From DAHUXN01 sp963729815 (GTDB lineage: Bacteria; Acidobacteriota; Terriglobia; Acidiferrales; UBA7541): a stretch of DNA of 64,000 nt. The stretch spans positions 868,001 through 932,000 of the forward strand of contig CAVSPU010000002.1 in the NCBI GenBank assembly GCA_963729815.1, written 5' to 3'. A program made the position numbers and the translations under genes. This document shows, piece by piece, positions 36,679 through 45,484 of this stretch. Position 1 is the stretch's first letter; every line of letters starts with the position of its first letter. The notes below the pieces were generated by a model. The model was not told the DNA's origin. It saw only the letters and a list, made by a program, of their open reading frames with translations, and ran no database searches.

Positions 36679-37581
36679 TCAGTTTGGCTTCGGCGCATCG
36701 GCGGCGTGTGCGTAGGCCTCGCGAATCTGCCCCGTGAGTGCGCAGGCCACCGCGAGCGATTTCGTGTCGATGCCGGTCGAAACGCCGCGAGCCGCAAGCG
36801 TCGCCAGCACAGTTTCCGTTGGGATATTGCCGATCAATTCATCGCCGGCAAAAGGGCATCCTCCGAGACCTGTCAGCGCGCCATCAAAGCGGCGGCAGCC
36901 CGCTTCAAATGCAGCCAGCACTTTCTGCGCTGCCCCGTCGGGGCGGCTGTGAAGATGGACACCGAGTTCGATTCCGGCAACGCAATTCCTTGCCGCTCGA
37001 AAAAGCACGGCGACTTCACTCGGCGACGCCGTGCCAACCGTATCGGCCAGAGAAACCGTGCGCACGCCAATATCCTTCAGCCAAACCAGCGTGTCTTCGA
37101 CGATTTCCGGACCCCAGGGTTCATCATACGGATTGCCAAACGCCATGGAAATGTACACGACGAGATCGCGCCCGGCTGCTTTCGTCTTGCTCCTCAATGT
37201 TTCCACCAGCACGCGCGACTCGGCGCGCGACATATTCGCGTTGGCGCGGCGAAAGTACGCGGAGATGGAATAGGGGTACCCGATCGTCGTGACGCCCGGA
37301 GTTGCCAGCGCGCGTTCCAGGCCCCTTTCGTTCACCACGATGCCGATAATCTCTGGCGGCGGCATGTCGGCAGGGAAGTGTTTCGCGATCCCCGCCATCA
37401 CATCTTCGCTATCTGCCATCTGCGGAACATGCTTCGGCGATACAAAGCTGACTGCGTCAATATGCCGGAATCCGAGCGCGATCAGTCGGCTCAAGTATTC
37501 AATCTTGGCTTTCGTGGGAATCGTTTGCGGCAACCCCTGCCAGGCATCGCGCGGACATTCAATAATCGTCACTGACTCCAT
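36679..37581 (-). CDS. Hydroxymethylglutaryl-CoA lyase
   Basis: 300 residues, a DRE-TIM barrel. The start has IIECPRDAWQG, equivalent to the GPRDGLQN motif with Arg and Asp kept. Metal ligands appear as HLH in GVHLHSRPD, and the active-site loop GLGGCPFAGD with the catalytic Cys is diagnostic for HMG-CoA lyase. It splits HMG-CoA into acetoacetate and acetyl-CoA, the last step of leucine degradation. It abuts the carboxylase beta gene with no gap, strengthening the leucine-pathway reading. Confidence 0.9.
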   Translation of the reverse strand: MESVTIIECPRDAWQGLPQTIPTKAKIEYLSRLIALGFRHIDAVSFVSPKHVPQMADSEDVMAGIAKHFPADMPPPEIIGIVVNERGLERALATPGVTTIGYPYSISAYFRRANANMSRAESRVLVETLRSKTKAAGRDLVVYISMAFGNPYDEPWGPEIVEDTLVWLKDIGVRTVSLADTVGTASPSEVAVLFRAARNCVAGIELGVHLHSRPDGAAQKVLAAFEAGCRRFDGALTGLGGCPFAGDELIGNIPTETVLATLAARGVSTGIDTKSLAVACALTGQIREAYAHAADAPKPN

Positions 37582-39246
37582 CTAGGTTTGCAGCACTCCT
37601 GTTTTGAATTCCGCGACGACCGGATTGAGCGATGCAGCGTCAAGCGCTTCGGCAATCGCGTCGCGAGTGTGCGCGGGGTCGATGATCGCGTCTACCCACA
37701 GCCGCGCGGCAGCGTAGCGAGGATCGGTTTGATGCTCGTATGTCGCGCGAACAGATTCGAAGAGTTCCTTTCGGTCCTTTTCGGTGAGCTTCTTGCCTGC
37801 GCGCTCAAGCTGCTTAATCTTGATTTCAACGAGTGTTCCGGCAGCGGATTCCCCGGCCATCACGGCGTAACGCGCGGTCGGCCACGCAAAAATAAATCGT
37901 GGATCGTAAGCCTTTCCGCACATCGCGTAGTGTCCCGCGCCGAAGCTGCCGCCGCAAATCACCGCGATCTTCGGCACCACGCTGTTCGCCACGGCATTCA
38001 CCATCTTTGCGCCCGCGCGTATGATGCCGCTCCATTCGGCTTCTTTGCCAACCATGAATCCGTTCACGTCGTGCAGGAAAACGAGCGGAATCAGATTTTG
38101 ATTGCAATCGAGGATGAAGCGCGCCGCTTTGTCGGCTGACTCCGTGTAAATGACGCCTCCGAACTCCATGCGCCGTTCGCCGGTGCCCGCGGCGGCGACC
38201 TGAACGTTTTTTTTCTGATTTGCTACGATGCCCACGGCCCAGCCGCCGATTCGCGCGAAGCCGCAAAGAATCGTCTGCCCGTATTCGGGGCGGTATTCCT
38301 CCCAGCGGCTGCCATCGACGATCCGCGCGATGATTTCGCGCATGTCGTATTGCCTCGCCGGATCGGAAGAAAAGATGCCGTAAATGTCCGCATCGGGATA
38401 TTTCGGCGGCTCGGCTTCGCGATGATCGAAGGGCGCTCTCGCGCGATGGCCCATCTTGTCAACGAGAGCGCGAATGCGCGCCAGACACGAGTCATCATCT
38501 GCCTCGCGAAAATCGACCGTGCCGCTAATCTGCGCGTGAACTTTTGCGCCGCCCAGCTCTTCAGCGGAAGCCTTCTGGCCGATAGCTGCCTGTACCAGAG
38601 CGGGACCCGCGAGAAAGAGTCCGCTGCCTTCGGTCATCAAAATGTGATCGCACATGACCGGCAAATACGCGCCGCCAGCGACGCACATTCCCATAATCGC
38701 CGTGACCTGAGGTATGCCCATCGCCGACATCACCGCATTGTTACGAAAGACTCGTCCAAAGTCATCGGTGTCGGGAAAAACGTCCTCCTGGAGCGGCAAA
38801 AAAACGCCGGCCGAATCCACCAGATAAATTGTCGGAATGCGATTCTCGATGGCGATGTTTTGCGCGCGAATCACTTTCTTCGCGGTCATGGGAAAAAACG
38901 CGCCAGCTTTCACCGTCGCGTCGTTCGCAATGATCATCACATGCCGGCCCGCGACACGGCCGAGCCCAGTGATCGTTCCTGCTGCCGGTGCGCCGCCCCA
39001 TTCTTCGTACATTTCGTACGCGGCGTAGAGGCCAAGCTCGAAGAAACGGCTCTTGGGGTCGATCAGCTTCTCGATGCGTTCCCGTGCCGTCAGTCGGCTT
39101 TTTTTGTGTTGTGACTCGATCGCTTTCGTGCCGCCGCCCTGCCGAATGCGCTCTTCTTCCGTTTTTATTTCCGTGAGGCGATCGATCAGTGCGCGCCGAT
39201 TCTTCTCGAACTCGGCAGAACTTGTTTTGGTGTGGGTTTCGATCAC
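37582..39246 (-). CDS. Acyl-CoA carboxylase beta subunit (methylcrotonoyl-CoA type)
   Basis: About 554 residues from a GTG at 39246; an in-frame TTG at 39273 would add nine. Both carboxyltransferase lobes are present: GAPAAGTITGLGRVAGR, YLVDSAGVFLPLQ, VFPDTDDFGRVFRNNAVMS, MGMCVAGGAYLPVM and, in the C-lobe, FLHDVNGFMVG, GGSFGAGHYAMCG and WPTARYAVM. The VFPD-FGR-F-N-A-MS-GIPQ run resembles methylcrotonoyl-CoA carboxylase beta more than propionyl-CoA carboxylase. The biotin-carrying alpha subunit is not in this operon, so it must be encoded elsewhere or shared. Confidence 0.88.
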   Translation of the reverse strand: MIETHTKTSSAEFEKNRRALIDRLTEIKTEEERIRQGGGTKAIESQHKKSRLTARERIEKLIDPKSRFFELGLYAAYEMYEEWGGAPAAGTITGLGRVAGRHVMIIANDATVKAGAFFPMTAKKVIRAQNIAIENRIPTIYLVDSAGVFLPLQEDVFPDTDDFGRVFRNNAVMSAMGIPQVTAIMGMCVAGGAYLPVMCDHILMTEGSGLFLAGPALVQAAIGQKASAEELGGAKVHAQISGTVDFREADDDSCLARIRALVDKMGHRARAPFDHREAEPPKYPDADIYGIFSSDPARQYDMREIIARIVDGSRWEEYRPEYGQTILCGFARIGGWAVGIVANQKKNVQVAAAGTGERRMEFGGVIYTESADKAARFILDCNQNLIPLVFLHDVNGFMVGKEAEWSGIIRAGAKMVNAVANSVVPKIAVICGGSFGAGHYAMCGKAYDPRFIFAWPTARYAVMAGESAAGTLVEIKIKQLERAGKKLTEKDRKELFESVRATYEHQTDPRYAAARLWVDAIIDPAHTRDAIAEALDAASLNPVVAEFKTGVLQT

Positions 39247-39354
39247 TGAATCCGCCAACGAACGTCCTCGCAATCAAGCATTGTTGTCACGTCATTCCGA
39301 AACTCCGCATTGTACCATCCCCGCGAGAAGTTCGCGTCTGGGAGGCCGTCGGTT

Positions 39355-39954
39355 TCATGGTTCGGGTTCGCCTGCCAATTGTATCGAGCATTGAACAACC
39401 TGATCTTGCTCAACGATTCGATTGATCAAACCCATCGCTAGAGCTTCGAGTGCCGGTATAACTTGGCCTGTGCAGAACATCTCCAACGTGCGGGCACGGC
39501 CAAGCAAGCGCGGCAGCCGCTGCGTGCCGCCCCAGCCAGTAAGAATGCCGAGCCTGCCGCCGGGGTGTGCAAAACGCGCATCTTCGGATGCAACGCGCGC
39601 ATGGCAGCCGAGAGCGAGGTCCAGTCCGCCGCCGAAGCAATAGCCGCGAATTGCGGCGACGATCGGTTTCTGTGAGCGCTCGATCATCTTCATCAGGCGT
39701 TGGCCGAGAAGCGAAAAGTCGTGCGCTGCAATGGGTGTGAGTCGGGCGATTTCATCCATTTCTGCACCGGTGGCAAATGCGTGCTCTGTCCCGGTAATGA
39801 CCACGCCGCGAACACGCGGCTGATGAATGGCGAACTGCACTCTCTGGATCAGTGTGGCCAGTACGTCGCGCTCCAGCCGGGGATAGCCGCTCGGATTTTC
39901 GAGTGTGAGCAGCAGGACTTTTCCGTGTGTAGAAACGCGGACCGAAGAATCCAC
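39355..39954 (-). CDS. Short enoyl-CoA hydratase/isomerase family protein
   Basis: 199 residues, about 60 shorter than typical crotonases. It keeps GTEHAFATGAEMDEI, AAIRGYCFGGGLDLALGC and FAHPGGRLGILTGWGGTQRL, then LLGRARTLEMFCTGQ and ALAMGLINRIV, but ends before the C-terminal helices that cover the active site and build the trimer. The Glu positions of true hydratases are not clear (Gly-Gly-Leu-Asp). Start is GTG at 39954. It lies 6 bases after the mutase small subunit. It may be a compact member or a C-terminally truncated gene. Confidence 0.75.
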   Translation of the reverse strand: MDSSVRVSTHGKVLLLTLENPSGYPRLERDVLATLIQRVQFAIHQPRVRGVVITGTEHAFATGAEMDEIARLTPIAAHDFSLLGQRLMKMIERSQKPIVAAIRGYCFGGGLDLALGCHARVASEDARFAHPGGRLGILTGWGGTQRLPRLLGRARTLEMFCTGQVIPALEALAMGLINRIVEQDQVVQCSIQLAGEPEP

Positions 39955-39960
39955 GCCGCG

Positions 39961-40374
39961 TCAGGCCTTCGGCGCTGGCGCGGTTTGGCGCTTGCGGATG
40001 AAGTCGACGATATCCTGCGTCGATGTGCCCGGCAAGAAAACTTCGGCGATGCCTGCTTTCTTGAGTGCCGGGATATCCGCTTCCGGAATGATTCCGCCGA
40101 TGAGTACCGTGGCGTCGTTCATTCCCTTTTCGCGCAGAAGGTCCATCAATCGCGGGCAGAGCGCATTGTGCGCGCCGGAGAGAATCGAGAGCCCTATGAC
40201 GTCCACGTCCTCTTGTACTGCCGCCGACGCGATCATTTCCGGCGTCTGCCGCAGGCCTGTATAAATCACTTCCATGCCAGCATCGCGGAGAGCGCGAGCG
40301 ATTACCTTCGCGCCGCGGTCGTGCCCGTCCAGCCCCGGCTTCGCGATTAGCACTCGTATTTTTTTGTCAGTCAT
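39961..40374 (-). CDS. icmB: Cobalamin-binding subunit of acyl-CoA mutase
   Basis: 137 residues, a single B12-binding Rossmann domain. DGHDRG (16-21) is the DxHxxG motif whose His18 coordinates cobalt; SILSGAH and GGIIPEAD complete the site. It corresponds to the C-terminal domain of methylmalonyl-CoA mutase made as a separate subunit, as in isobutyryl-CoA mutase IcmB and archaeal mutases. It follows the large subunit by 81 bases. The name follows the specificity reading of the large subunit. Confidence 0.88.
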   Translation of the reverse strand: MTDKKIRVLIAKPGLDGHDRGAKVIARALRDAGMEVIYTGLRQTPEMIASAAVQEDVDVIGLSILSGAHNALCPRLMDLLREKGMNDATVLIGGIIPEADIPALKKAGIAEVFLPGTSTQDIVDFIRKRQTAPAPKA

Positions 40375-40455
40375 TCGCGCTGCAAGGATACTTCAATTTG
40401 CGGCGATTTGTGTAGTTTAGACTCACCCAAATCAGGGGAGTGCCTTGGAGATTCC

Positions 40456-42168
40456 TTACGTGATGGCGACTTCCTCATAGGTGCCGAAAACGTCTCGCAG
40501 GGCGTCGCAGATCTCGCCGAGCGTGGCATAAGCCTTCACCGCTTCGTAAATGTGGGGCATCAGATTTTCGGTGCCTTCGGCCGCTTTGCGCAGGGCCTTC
40601 AGGCGGCGATCGACTTCCGCGGGTGATCTTTCCGCGCGCAGCTTGCGGAGGCGCTCTGTCTGCCGGTGCGCAACCGTCTCATCGATGTGCAGAGTGTCGA
40701 GTGGCTTTTCCTCTGCGACGAAATCGTTTACGCCAACAACGATTTTTTCCTTCCGGTCGACCGATACTTGGTAGCGATACGCGGCCTCGGCGATTTCGCG
40801 CTGAGGATAGGAGCGCTCGATGGCGTTGACCATGCCACCCAGTGCGTCGATCTTCTCGATATAATCCCACGCGCCGTGCTCCACTTCGTCGGTGAGGTTC
40901 TCAACGAAATAGCTTCCTCCGAGCGGATCAACCGTGTTCGTAACGCCGCTTTCGTGCGCGATGATTTGCTGTGTCCGCAGGGCGATCGTCGCGGCGAACT
41001 CGGTCGGTAGCGCCCACGCCTCATCGAGCGAATTCGTATGTAGTGACTGCGTGCCGCCCATCACGGCCGCCAGCGCCTGCAGCGCCGTCCGCACCACGTT
41101 GTTGTATGGCTGCTGCGCCGTCAGCGAACAACCAGCCGTTTGCGTGTGGAAGCGCAGAGCCCACGCCCGGGGATTCTTCGCGCCAAAGCGCTCGCGCATC
41201 GTCTTGTACCAAATGCGACGCGCGGCGCGATATTTCGCGATCTCTTCAAAAAAGTCGCTGTGCGCATTAAAGAAAAAAGAAAGGTGTGGCGAGAAATCAT
41301 CCACGTCGAGCCCGCGCCGCAGCGCCCACTCCACGTATTCAATGCCGTCGCGCAGCGTGAACGCGAGTTCCTGAATCGCCGTCGATCCAGCCTCCCGGAT
41401 GTGATAACCGCTGATTGAAATTACGTTGAACTTCGGTGTTTGCTTCGCGCCGAATTCGAAAGTGTCAATCACCAGGCGCATTGACGGGCCAGGCGGATAG
41501 ATGTATTCCTTCTGCGCGATGTATTCCTTCAGGATGTCATTTTGCAGCGTACCGGAAATCTTCTTCCAGTCGGCGCCTTGCTTCTCGGCAACGGCAAGGT
41601 ACATGGCCCAGATCACCGCCGCCGGCGAATTGATCGTCATCGACGTGCTGACGTCTGCCATGGGGATCTTGTCGAACAGCACCTCCATATCCGCCAGCGA
41701 GCTGATTGCTACGCCGCATTTCCCGACTTCGCCCTCCGACAAAACATGATCGGAGTCATAGCCCATGAGCGTGGGAAGATCGAACGCGACGGACAATCCT
41801 GTCTGGCCCTGCGAAAGCAGATAGCGAAAACGCTGGTTGGTATCTTCCGCCGCGCCAAACCCCGCGAACTGCCGCATCGTCCAAAGGCGGCCGCGGTACA
41901 TCGTCGAATGGATTCCTCGTGTGTAGGGAGGCTGGCCCGGGTAGCCCAGATCCTTTTCCGGCGACCACCCTGCCAAATCGGCAGGCGTGTAAAGGCGCCG
42001 GATCGGGTAATCGGAAATCGTGGTGAATTGCTTCGCCCGCTCGGGTGATTTCTCCAGCGTGGGCTGAAGAACGTTTTTCTCCCATTCCCTTTCGGCCGCC
42101 GATGGTTTTCGAGTCGACTCCGCGTCGGCAGTTGTCGTCGCAGAAGAAACGCGATTTTCCTTGCTCAT
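40456..42168 (-). CDS. icmA: Adenosylcobalamin-dependent acyl-CoA mutase large subunit, isobutyryl-CoA type
   Basis: 570 residues, the substrate-binding TIM barrel of the methylmalonyl-CoA mutase family without the B12 domain. Conserved parts include GLSVAFDLPTLMGYDSDH, QNDILKEY, ISISGYHIREAG (Tyr255, His256) and TQSLHTNSLDEA. Aligned to Propionibacterium methylmalonyl-CoA mutase, Tyr89 is Phe101 here and Arg207 is Gln219, with identical spacing; Phe/Gln is the pair of isobutyryl-CoA mutase (Phe80, Gln198 in IcmA). It would interconvert isobutyryl- and butyryl-CoA. First gene of the eight-gene catabolic operon. A plain methylmalonyl-CoA mutase remains possible only if these residues tolerate it. 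Confidence 0.85.
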   Translation of the reverse strand: MSKENRVSSATTTADAESTRKPSAAEREWEKNVLQPTLEKSPERAKQFTTISDYPIRRLYTPADLAGWSPEKDLGYPGQPPYTRGIHSTMYRGRLWTMRQFAGFGAAEDTNQRFRYLLSQGQTGLSVAFDLPTLMGYDSDHVLSEGEVGKCGVAISSLADMEVLFDKIPMADVSTSMTINSPAAVIWAMYLAVAEKQGADWKKISGTLQNDILKEYIAQKEYIYPPGPSMRLVIDTFEFGAKQTPKFNVISISGYHIREAGSTAIQELAFTLRDGIEYVEWALRRGLDVDDFSPHLSFFFNAHSDFFEEIAKYRAARRIWYKTMRERFGAKNPRAWALRFHTQTAGCSLTAQQPYNNVVRTALQALAAVMGGTQSLHTNSLDEAWALPTEFAATIALRTQQIIAHESGVTNTVDPLGGSYFVENLTDEVEHGAWDYIEKIDALGGMVNAIERSYPQREIAEAAYRYQVSVDRKEKIVVGVNDFVAEEKPLDTLHIDETVAHRQTERLRKLRAERSPAEVDRRLKALRKAAEGTENLMPHIYEAVKAYATLGEICDALRDVFGTYEEVAIT

Positions 42169-42289
42169 TTCGCCCGGCTCCTGGCCGAATTGCGCAGCCC
42201 ATCAGAAGCGATTTCCAACGCTTAGTTCATTGTAGGGCAACCGAAAAGGGCGAGCAAGCGTTTGCGTTGATGTTTCCTCGAGACCAATG

Positions 42290-42320
42290 AAAAAAGCCCG
42301 GAAACTGAAGTCTCCGGGCT
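42290..42320 (-). terminator. Rho-independent terminator of the TolC-like gene
   Basis: On the minus strand an 8-pair stem (AGCCCGGA / TCCGGGCT) is followed by six T residues (A run 42290-42295 on the plus strand). It lies 16 bases after the stop codon at 42336. Confidence 0.88.
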
Positions 42321-42335
42321 AAGCAAATAGGTTGG

Positions 42336-44378
42336 TTACTTATTCGAGCGAACGCCGAAAACATCGTCGCCAGTCAAGCGGCCGTCAATCGTGCCAGGAA
42401 TCAGCGGCGCGGTTGAAGCGAAGTCGATTGGCTGATGATGGTTGTCCGCGATCATGATGCTGTTCGCGGTGAGGGTGCGGCCCAGCGCCTGATTGAAAGT
42501 GACAAGCGCCGCCGCAAGGTTTGTCTTCGCCGTCAGTTCATTCAGTTTCGCGTTATTCAAGTCACGTGACTGTAGCACGACGTTGTAGGTCGTGGATGCT
42601 CCCAGGTCGAACTTCTTGACTTCGTCATCGTAGGTTTCCTGCGCAAGTTGCGTGGCCTTCTCTGTGGCCACAACCTGTGCAGCGTCCTGCTGCAGCGCTG
42701 TGAGGGCCTGCCGGACATTGACGACAATGGTGTTCTTGTCACGTTGAAGCGACACTTGCTGTTCACGCTCGGTCAATTGCGTCTGGGCGTTCGCGGCTTG
42801 CGCTGAGCGGTTCCGTATGGGCAGGCTCAGGCTCAAGCTTGCTTGAAACGTCGGGAATTGGCCGTGAAAGACAGAGGAATACGCTGATCCAAGTCCGCTC
42901 TGCGTCGTCGATTGCGTGAATGCACCGTTTGGACTACCAACGAATGTGGGCAAGCCGCCTGACAGCACTGGGTTGCCGTTTTGATCGACGATGGGTTCAT
43001 CAGGTATAACGGTAGCCGTTCCATTTGGCGCAAAGACAAGATTCGTATTGACGCCGGCTAGCCCCGTGCTTGAGTAAGTACCCGCCAGTGTTAGCGCGGG
43101 AAGCAGCGCGTTTCTTGTCGCTTTGACATCGATCTCGTCATTGGCCAGCGTGATTTGGTCGACTGCTAGCTCCGGGCGGTTTGCCCAGGCTTCCTTGACC
43201 GCATCCGGGAGTGCGATATTCGGAACCTGTGGCACTTCGTCCAGCGAAGTGGTCGGCACGATCTCAATACCCTGCAGTCGCGGGTCCATGGGGTCCTTCG
43301 TGACCAGGTTGAGGACGACGCTTTCCTGTTGTAGGGCATTGGTCTGTGCCGCGATCAATGCTTGATTGTCCGAGGCAATCTCCGATTCTGCCGTTACCAC
43401 GTCCAGGTGGGCCAGGGTTCCGATCTGAAGTTGACGCTGATCGTCCTCATACAGTTTCTGCGAAACGGCGAGCGTCTGTTTCGCAACGTCGACGGCCTGC
43501 CGATCAGCTACAAGGATCCAATACTGTGTCTCCACTTGTGTGATTTCTGTGATCACTGACTCTTCGAATTGGATCTTTCCTATTTTGGTTGTGTTTTGCG
43601 CCTCGAGGATGAAACGCATGTTCGGCAGTAGACCAAATCCTCGCAGCAAGGGCTGTTGAATGCTGACTGAAAGCGTCGATTGTACAGTCGGATTGAAAAA
43701 GTTCTCCGAAAGAGAGGATGAGCTCCGTGTATTGTCAAGCGTCGCGGTGAACGTGGTCCCCGTATGGAACTCCTGCGAATATCCCACATTGAACTGCGAT
43801 GTATGCGACTGCAGGCCGAAGAAAGTGGGTGCGCCCGTTCCTACGCCGCTCGTAAGGGAGTTGTTCACAGGAAAGGTGCTGTCGGTGATTCCCGCACTGG
43901 CGAAGATGACTGGATCGAACGTGCCGCCGCCGCCGCCGAATACGGACTGTCCGAGCGGCGTTCCGCCTCCTTCGGCGTTGAGCAGTTGAGTCTGGTCAAT
44001 CCAAGGTGTGTACTCGGATACCGTGATATTGAGATCGTTCTGGAGGTCCAAAGCGATGGCATCCTGTAAGCTCAACTCAAGTTTCCCGTCCTGGATGAGG
44101 CCATAAATGGTTGGCGTGTTGGTCAGATCGGGCTGGGGCACATATCGCTTGGTATACGGCCCAAAGATATTCGGAAACACTGGTTTGCCCTTCGTGTAAT
44201 CCGGACCTTGCAACAGCTTAGGGTAGGGAACCGTGCTTGGCGCTTGCGCGCTTCCCGATGTCTGTCCCGTCGTTTGGGTCCCTTGCTGACTCTGCGCTTG
44301 CGCATAAGCGGGTATTCCCACCGCCAGCGAGGCCGCAAGATAAAGAGCAACGGTCGATCGAATCAGCCTTCCAGTCAT
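42336..44378 (-). CDS. TolC-family outer-membrane efflux protein
   Basis: 680 residues, longer than the usual 430-500. A signal peptide ends near AYAQAQ. Residues 30-190 are an extra N-terminal region with Gly runs (FGGGGGTF) and Pro-rich parts. The outer-membrane efflux repeats follow: LSLQDAIALDLQNDLNI near the start, NPTVQSTLSVSIQQPLLRGFG, repeated helices with QYWILVADRQAVDVAKQ and TLAHLDVVTAESEIAS, and NAALLPALTLAGTYSS-like strands in the second half. It would be the outer channel of a tripartite exporter, but no pump or adaptor is adjacent. ATG at 44378 is chosen from the signal peptide; the frame is open further upstream. Confidence 0.87.
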   Translation of the reverse strand: MTGRLIRSTVALYLAASLAVGIPAYAQAQSQQGTQTTGQTSGSAQAPSTVPYPKLLQGPDYTKGKPVFPNIFGPYTKRYVPQPDLTNTPTIYGLIQDGKLELSLQDAIALDLQNDLNITVSEYTPWIDQTQLLNAEGGGTPLGQSVFGGGGGTFDPVIFASAGITDSTFPVNNSLTSGVGTGAPTFFGLQSHTSQFNVGYSQEFHTGTTFTATLDNTRSSSSLSENFFNPTVQSTLSVSIQQPLLRGFGLLPNMRFILEAQNTTKIGKIQFEESVITEITQVETQYWILVADRQAVDVAKQTLAVSQKLYEDDQRQLQIGTLAHLDVVTAESEIASDNQALIAAQTNALQQESVVLNLVTKDPMDPRLQGIEIVPTTSLDEVPQVPNIALPDAVKEAWANRPELAVDQITLANDEIDVKATRNALLPALTLAGTYSSTGLAGVNTNLVFAPNGTATVIPDEPIVDQNGNPVLSGGLPTFVGSPNGAFTQSTTQSGLGSAYSSVFHGQFPTFQASLSLSLPIRNRSAQAANAQTQLTEREQQVSLQRDKNTIVVNVRQALTALQQDAAQVVATEKATQLAQETYDDEVKKFDLGASTTYNVVLQSRDLNNAKLNELTAKTNLAAALVTFNQALGRTLTANSIMIADNHHQPIDFASTAPLIPGTIDGRLTGDDVFGVRSNK

Positions 44379-44611
44379 ATAGTTTTCTTCCTCTCCACCT
44401 GATTGAAAAATTGAGTTGTATTCCCCAAATGAATGAAACGTGCCAAAGCAGTGATTTGTTTCAACTGATTCGATGCAAGGTGGCAGCCATTCGTATCCGC
44501 GCGTAATTAGGCGAATAAACGGAGGATTCAGTTGGGCTGGTGTCCGTAAGCGGACAGGAGGCACCCAGAACCGAATACATCGACTTCGGAGTCTAGCATC
44601 GACGCGCCGCA

Positions 44612-44640
44612 TTGACAACGGTCGCCGGGTGCCCTAGGCT
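44612..44640 (+). promoter_or_regulatory. Sigma-70 promoter of pyrE
   Basis: TTGACA (44612-44617), 17 bases, TAGGCT (44635-44640). The start would be near 44647, 28 bases before the pyrE ATG. Confidence 0.7.
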
Positions 44641-44674
44641 AGCCCAGCATTTTCTCGTTGCGGAGACGCATTCG

Positions 44675-45262
44675 ATGCAGGCGGATGAAGCGAAGCTAAT
44701 ATTTGAGCGAGCCGGCGCTGTTAGACATGGGCATTTTGAATTGTCCAGCGGGCGCCATAGCCCTACTTATGTCCAGTGCGCTCTTGTGCTCCAGTATCCT
44801 GACTTGGCCGAACGCCTGGGTCACGCTTTGGCTGAAAAATTCCACGACGTACCTATTGATTGCGTTGTTTCGCCGGCTTTGGGCGGCATTCTCGTGGGCC
44901 ACGAGGTGGCGCGAGGGCTAGGCGTGCGGGCAATTTTTGTCGAGCGGGATTCCTCTGGCCGCATGGCACTTCGGCGCGGGTTTGCCTTGCAACCAGCAGA
45001 AAAGGTCCTCGTTGTCGAAGATGTGTGGACGACGGGCGGTTCCACCCGCGAAACCATGAGCATCGTTGAACAGGCAGGCGGGCGCGTGGTAGCCGCTGGC
45101 GCGCTGATCGATCGCAGCGGGGGGCGTCTCGACCTTCCCGTTTCCGCACGGGCCTTGATCGAGCTCGACATTCCCAGCTACGAACAATTCGATTGCCCGT
45201 TGTGCCGCGCTGGAGAAGCGATCACAAAGCCGGGAAGCCACTTTATTCGTTCGGAAGCGTAG
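44675..45262 (+). CDS. pyrE: Orotate phosphoribosyltransferase
   Basis: 195 residues from ATG at 44675. Motifs: GHFELSSGRHSPTYVQC for orotate binding, SPALGGILVGHEVAR, FVERDSSGRMALRRGF and the PRPP loop VLVVEDVWTTGGSTRE. The C-terminal FDCPLCRAGEAITKPGS belongs to the longer bacterial subtype. It makes OMP from orotate and PRPP in pyrimidine synthesis. It stands alone with its own promoter, divergent from the TolC-like gene. The frame extends upstream to 44612, but that would include the promoter. Confidence 0.93.
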   Translation: MQADEAKLIFERAGAVRHGHFELSSGRHSPTYVQCALVLQYPDLAERLGHALAEKFHDVPIDCVVSPALGGILVGHEVARGLGVRAIFVERDSSGRMALRRGFALQPAEKVLVVEDVWTTGGSTRETMSIVEQAGGRVVAAGALIDRSGGRLDLPVSARALIELDIPSYEQFDCPLCRAGEAITKPGSHFIRSEA

Positions 45263-45404
45263 CCCTGCTCGCGAATCAAAAATTCCTTGCACCGTAGGTT
45301 TTTTTGGAAGAGAATTCCGGCTATATTCCTGCGTAGCTCTACTTAGAGGGTAGGTGCTCCGCAACTTTCTCGACGCCTCTGGGTTAAGTGTCTTTTGTAC
45401 TTTT

Positions 45405-45439
45405 GGGGGCTGCAGCAATAAGCGCCCCGCCAGTTTTTT
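45405..45439 (+). terminator. Candidate terminator or attenuator before the acireductone dioxygenase gene
   Basis: A 7-pair stem with one bulged base (45405-45411 with 45421-45428) and a 9-base loop is followed after five bases by TTTTTT. It ends 45 bases before the next start codon, so it either ends pyrE messages late or acts as an attenuator in the leader of the next gene. Confidence 0.4.
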
Positions 45440-45484
45440 CGCTTTGGAAATTTTCCTCCGCTGCTTTCATCGAGGCTAAAGGCC

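Noticed and set aside
44430..44445. TGGCACGTTTCATTCA before the TolC-like gene on the minus strand, like a sigma-54 promoter
   Set aside because: The -24 half is perfect but the -12 half has TC where the invariant GC must be, so it should not bind sigma-54.
45340..45400. Possible SAM, SAH or ZTP riboswitch before the acireductone dioxygenase gene
   Set aside because: The conserved core bases of these classes are not present; only generic pairing is visible, so no class is claimed.
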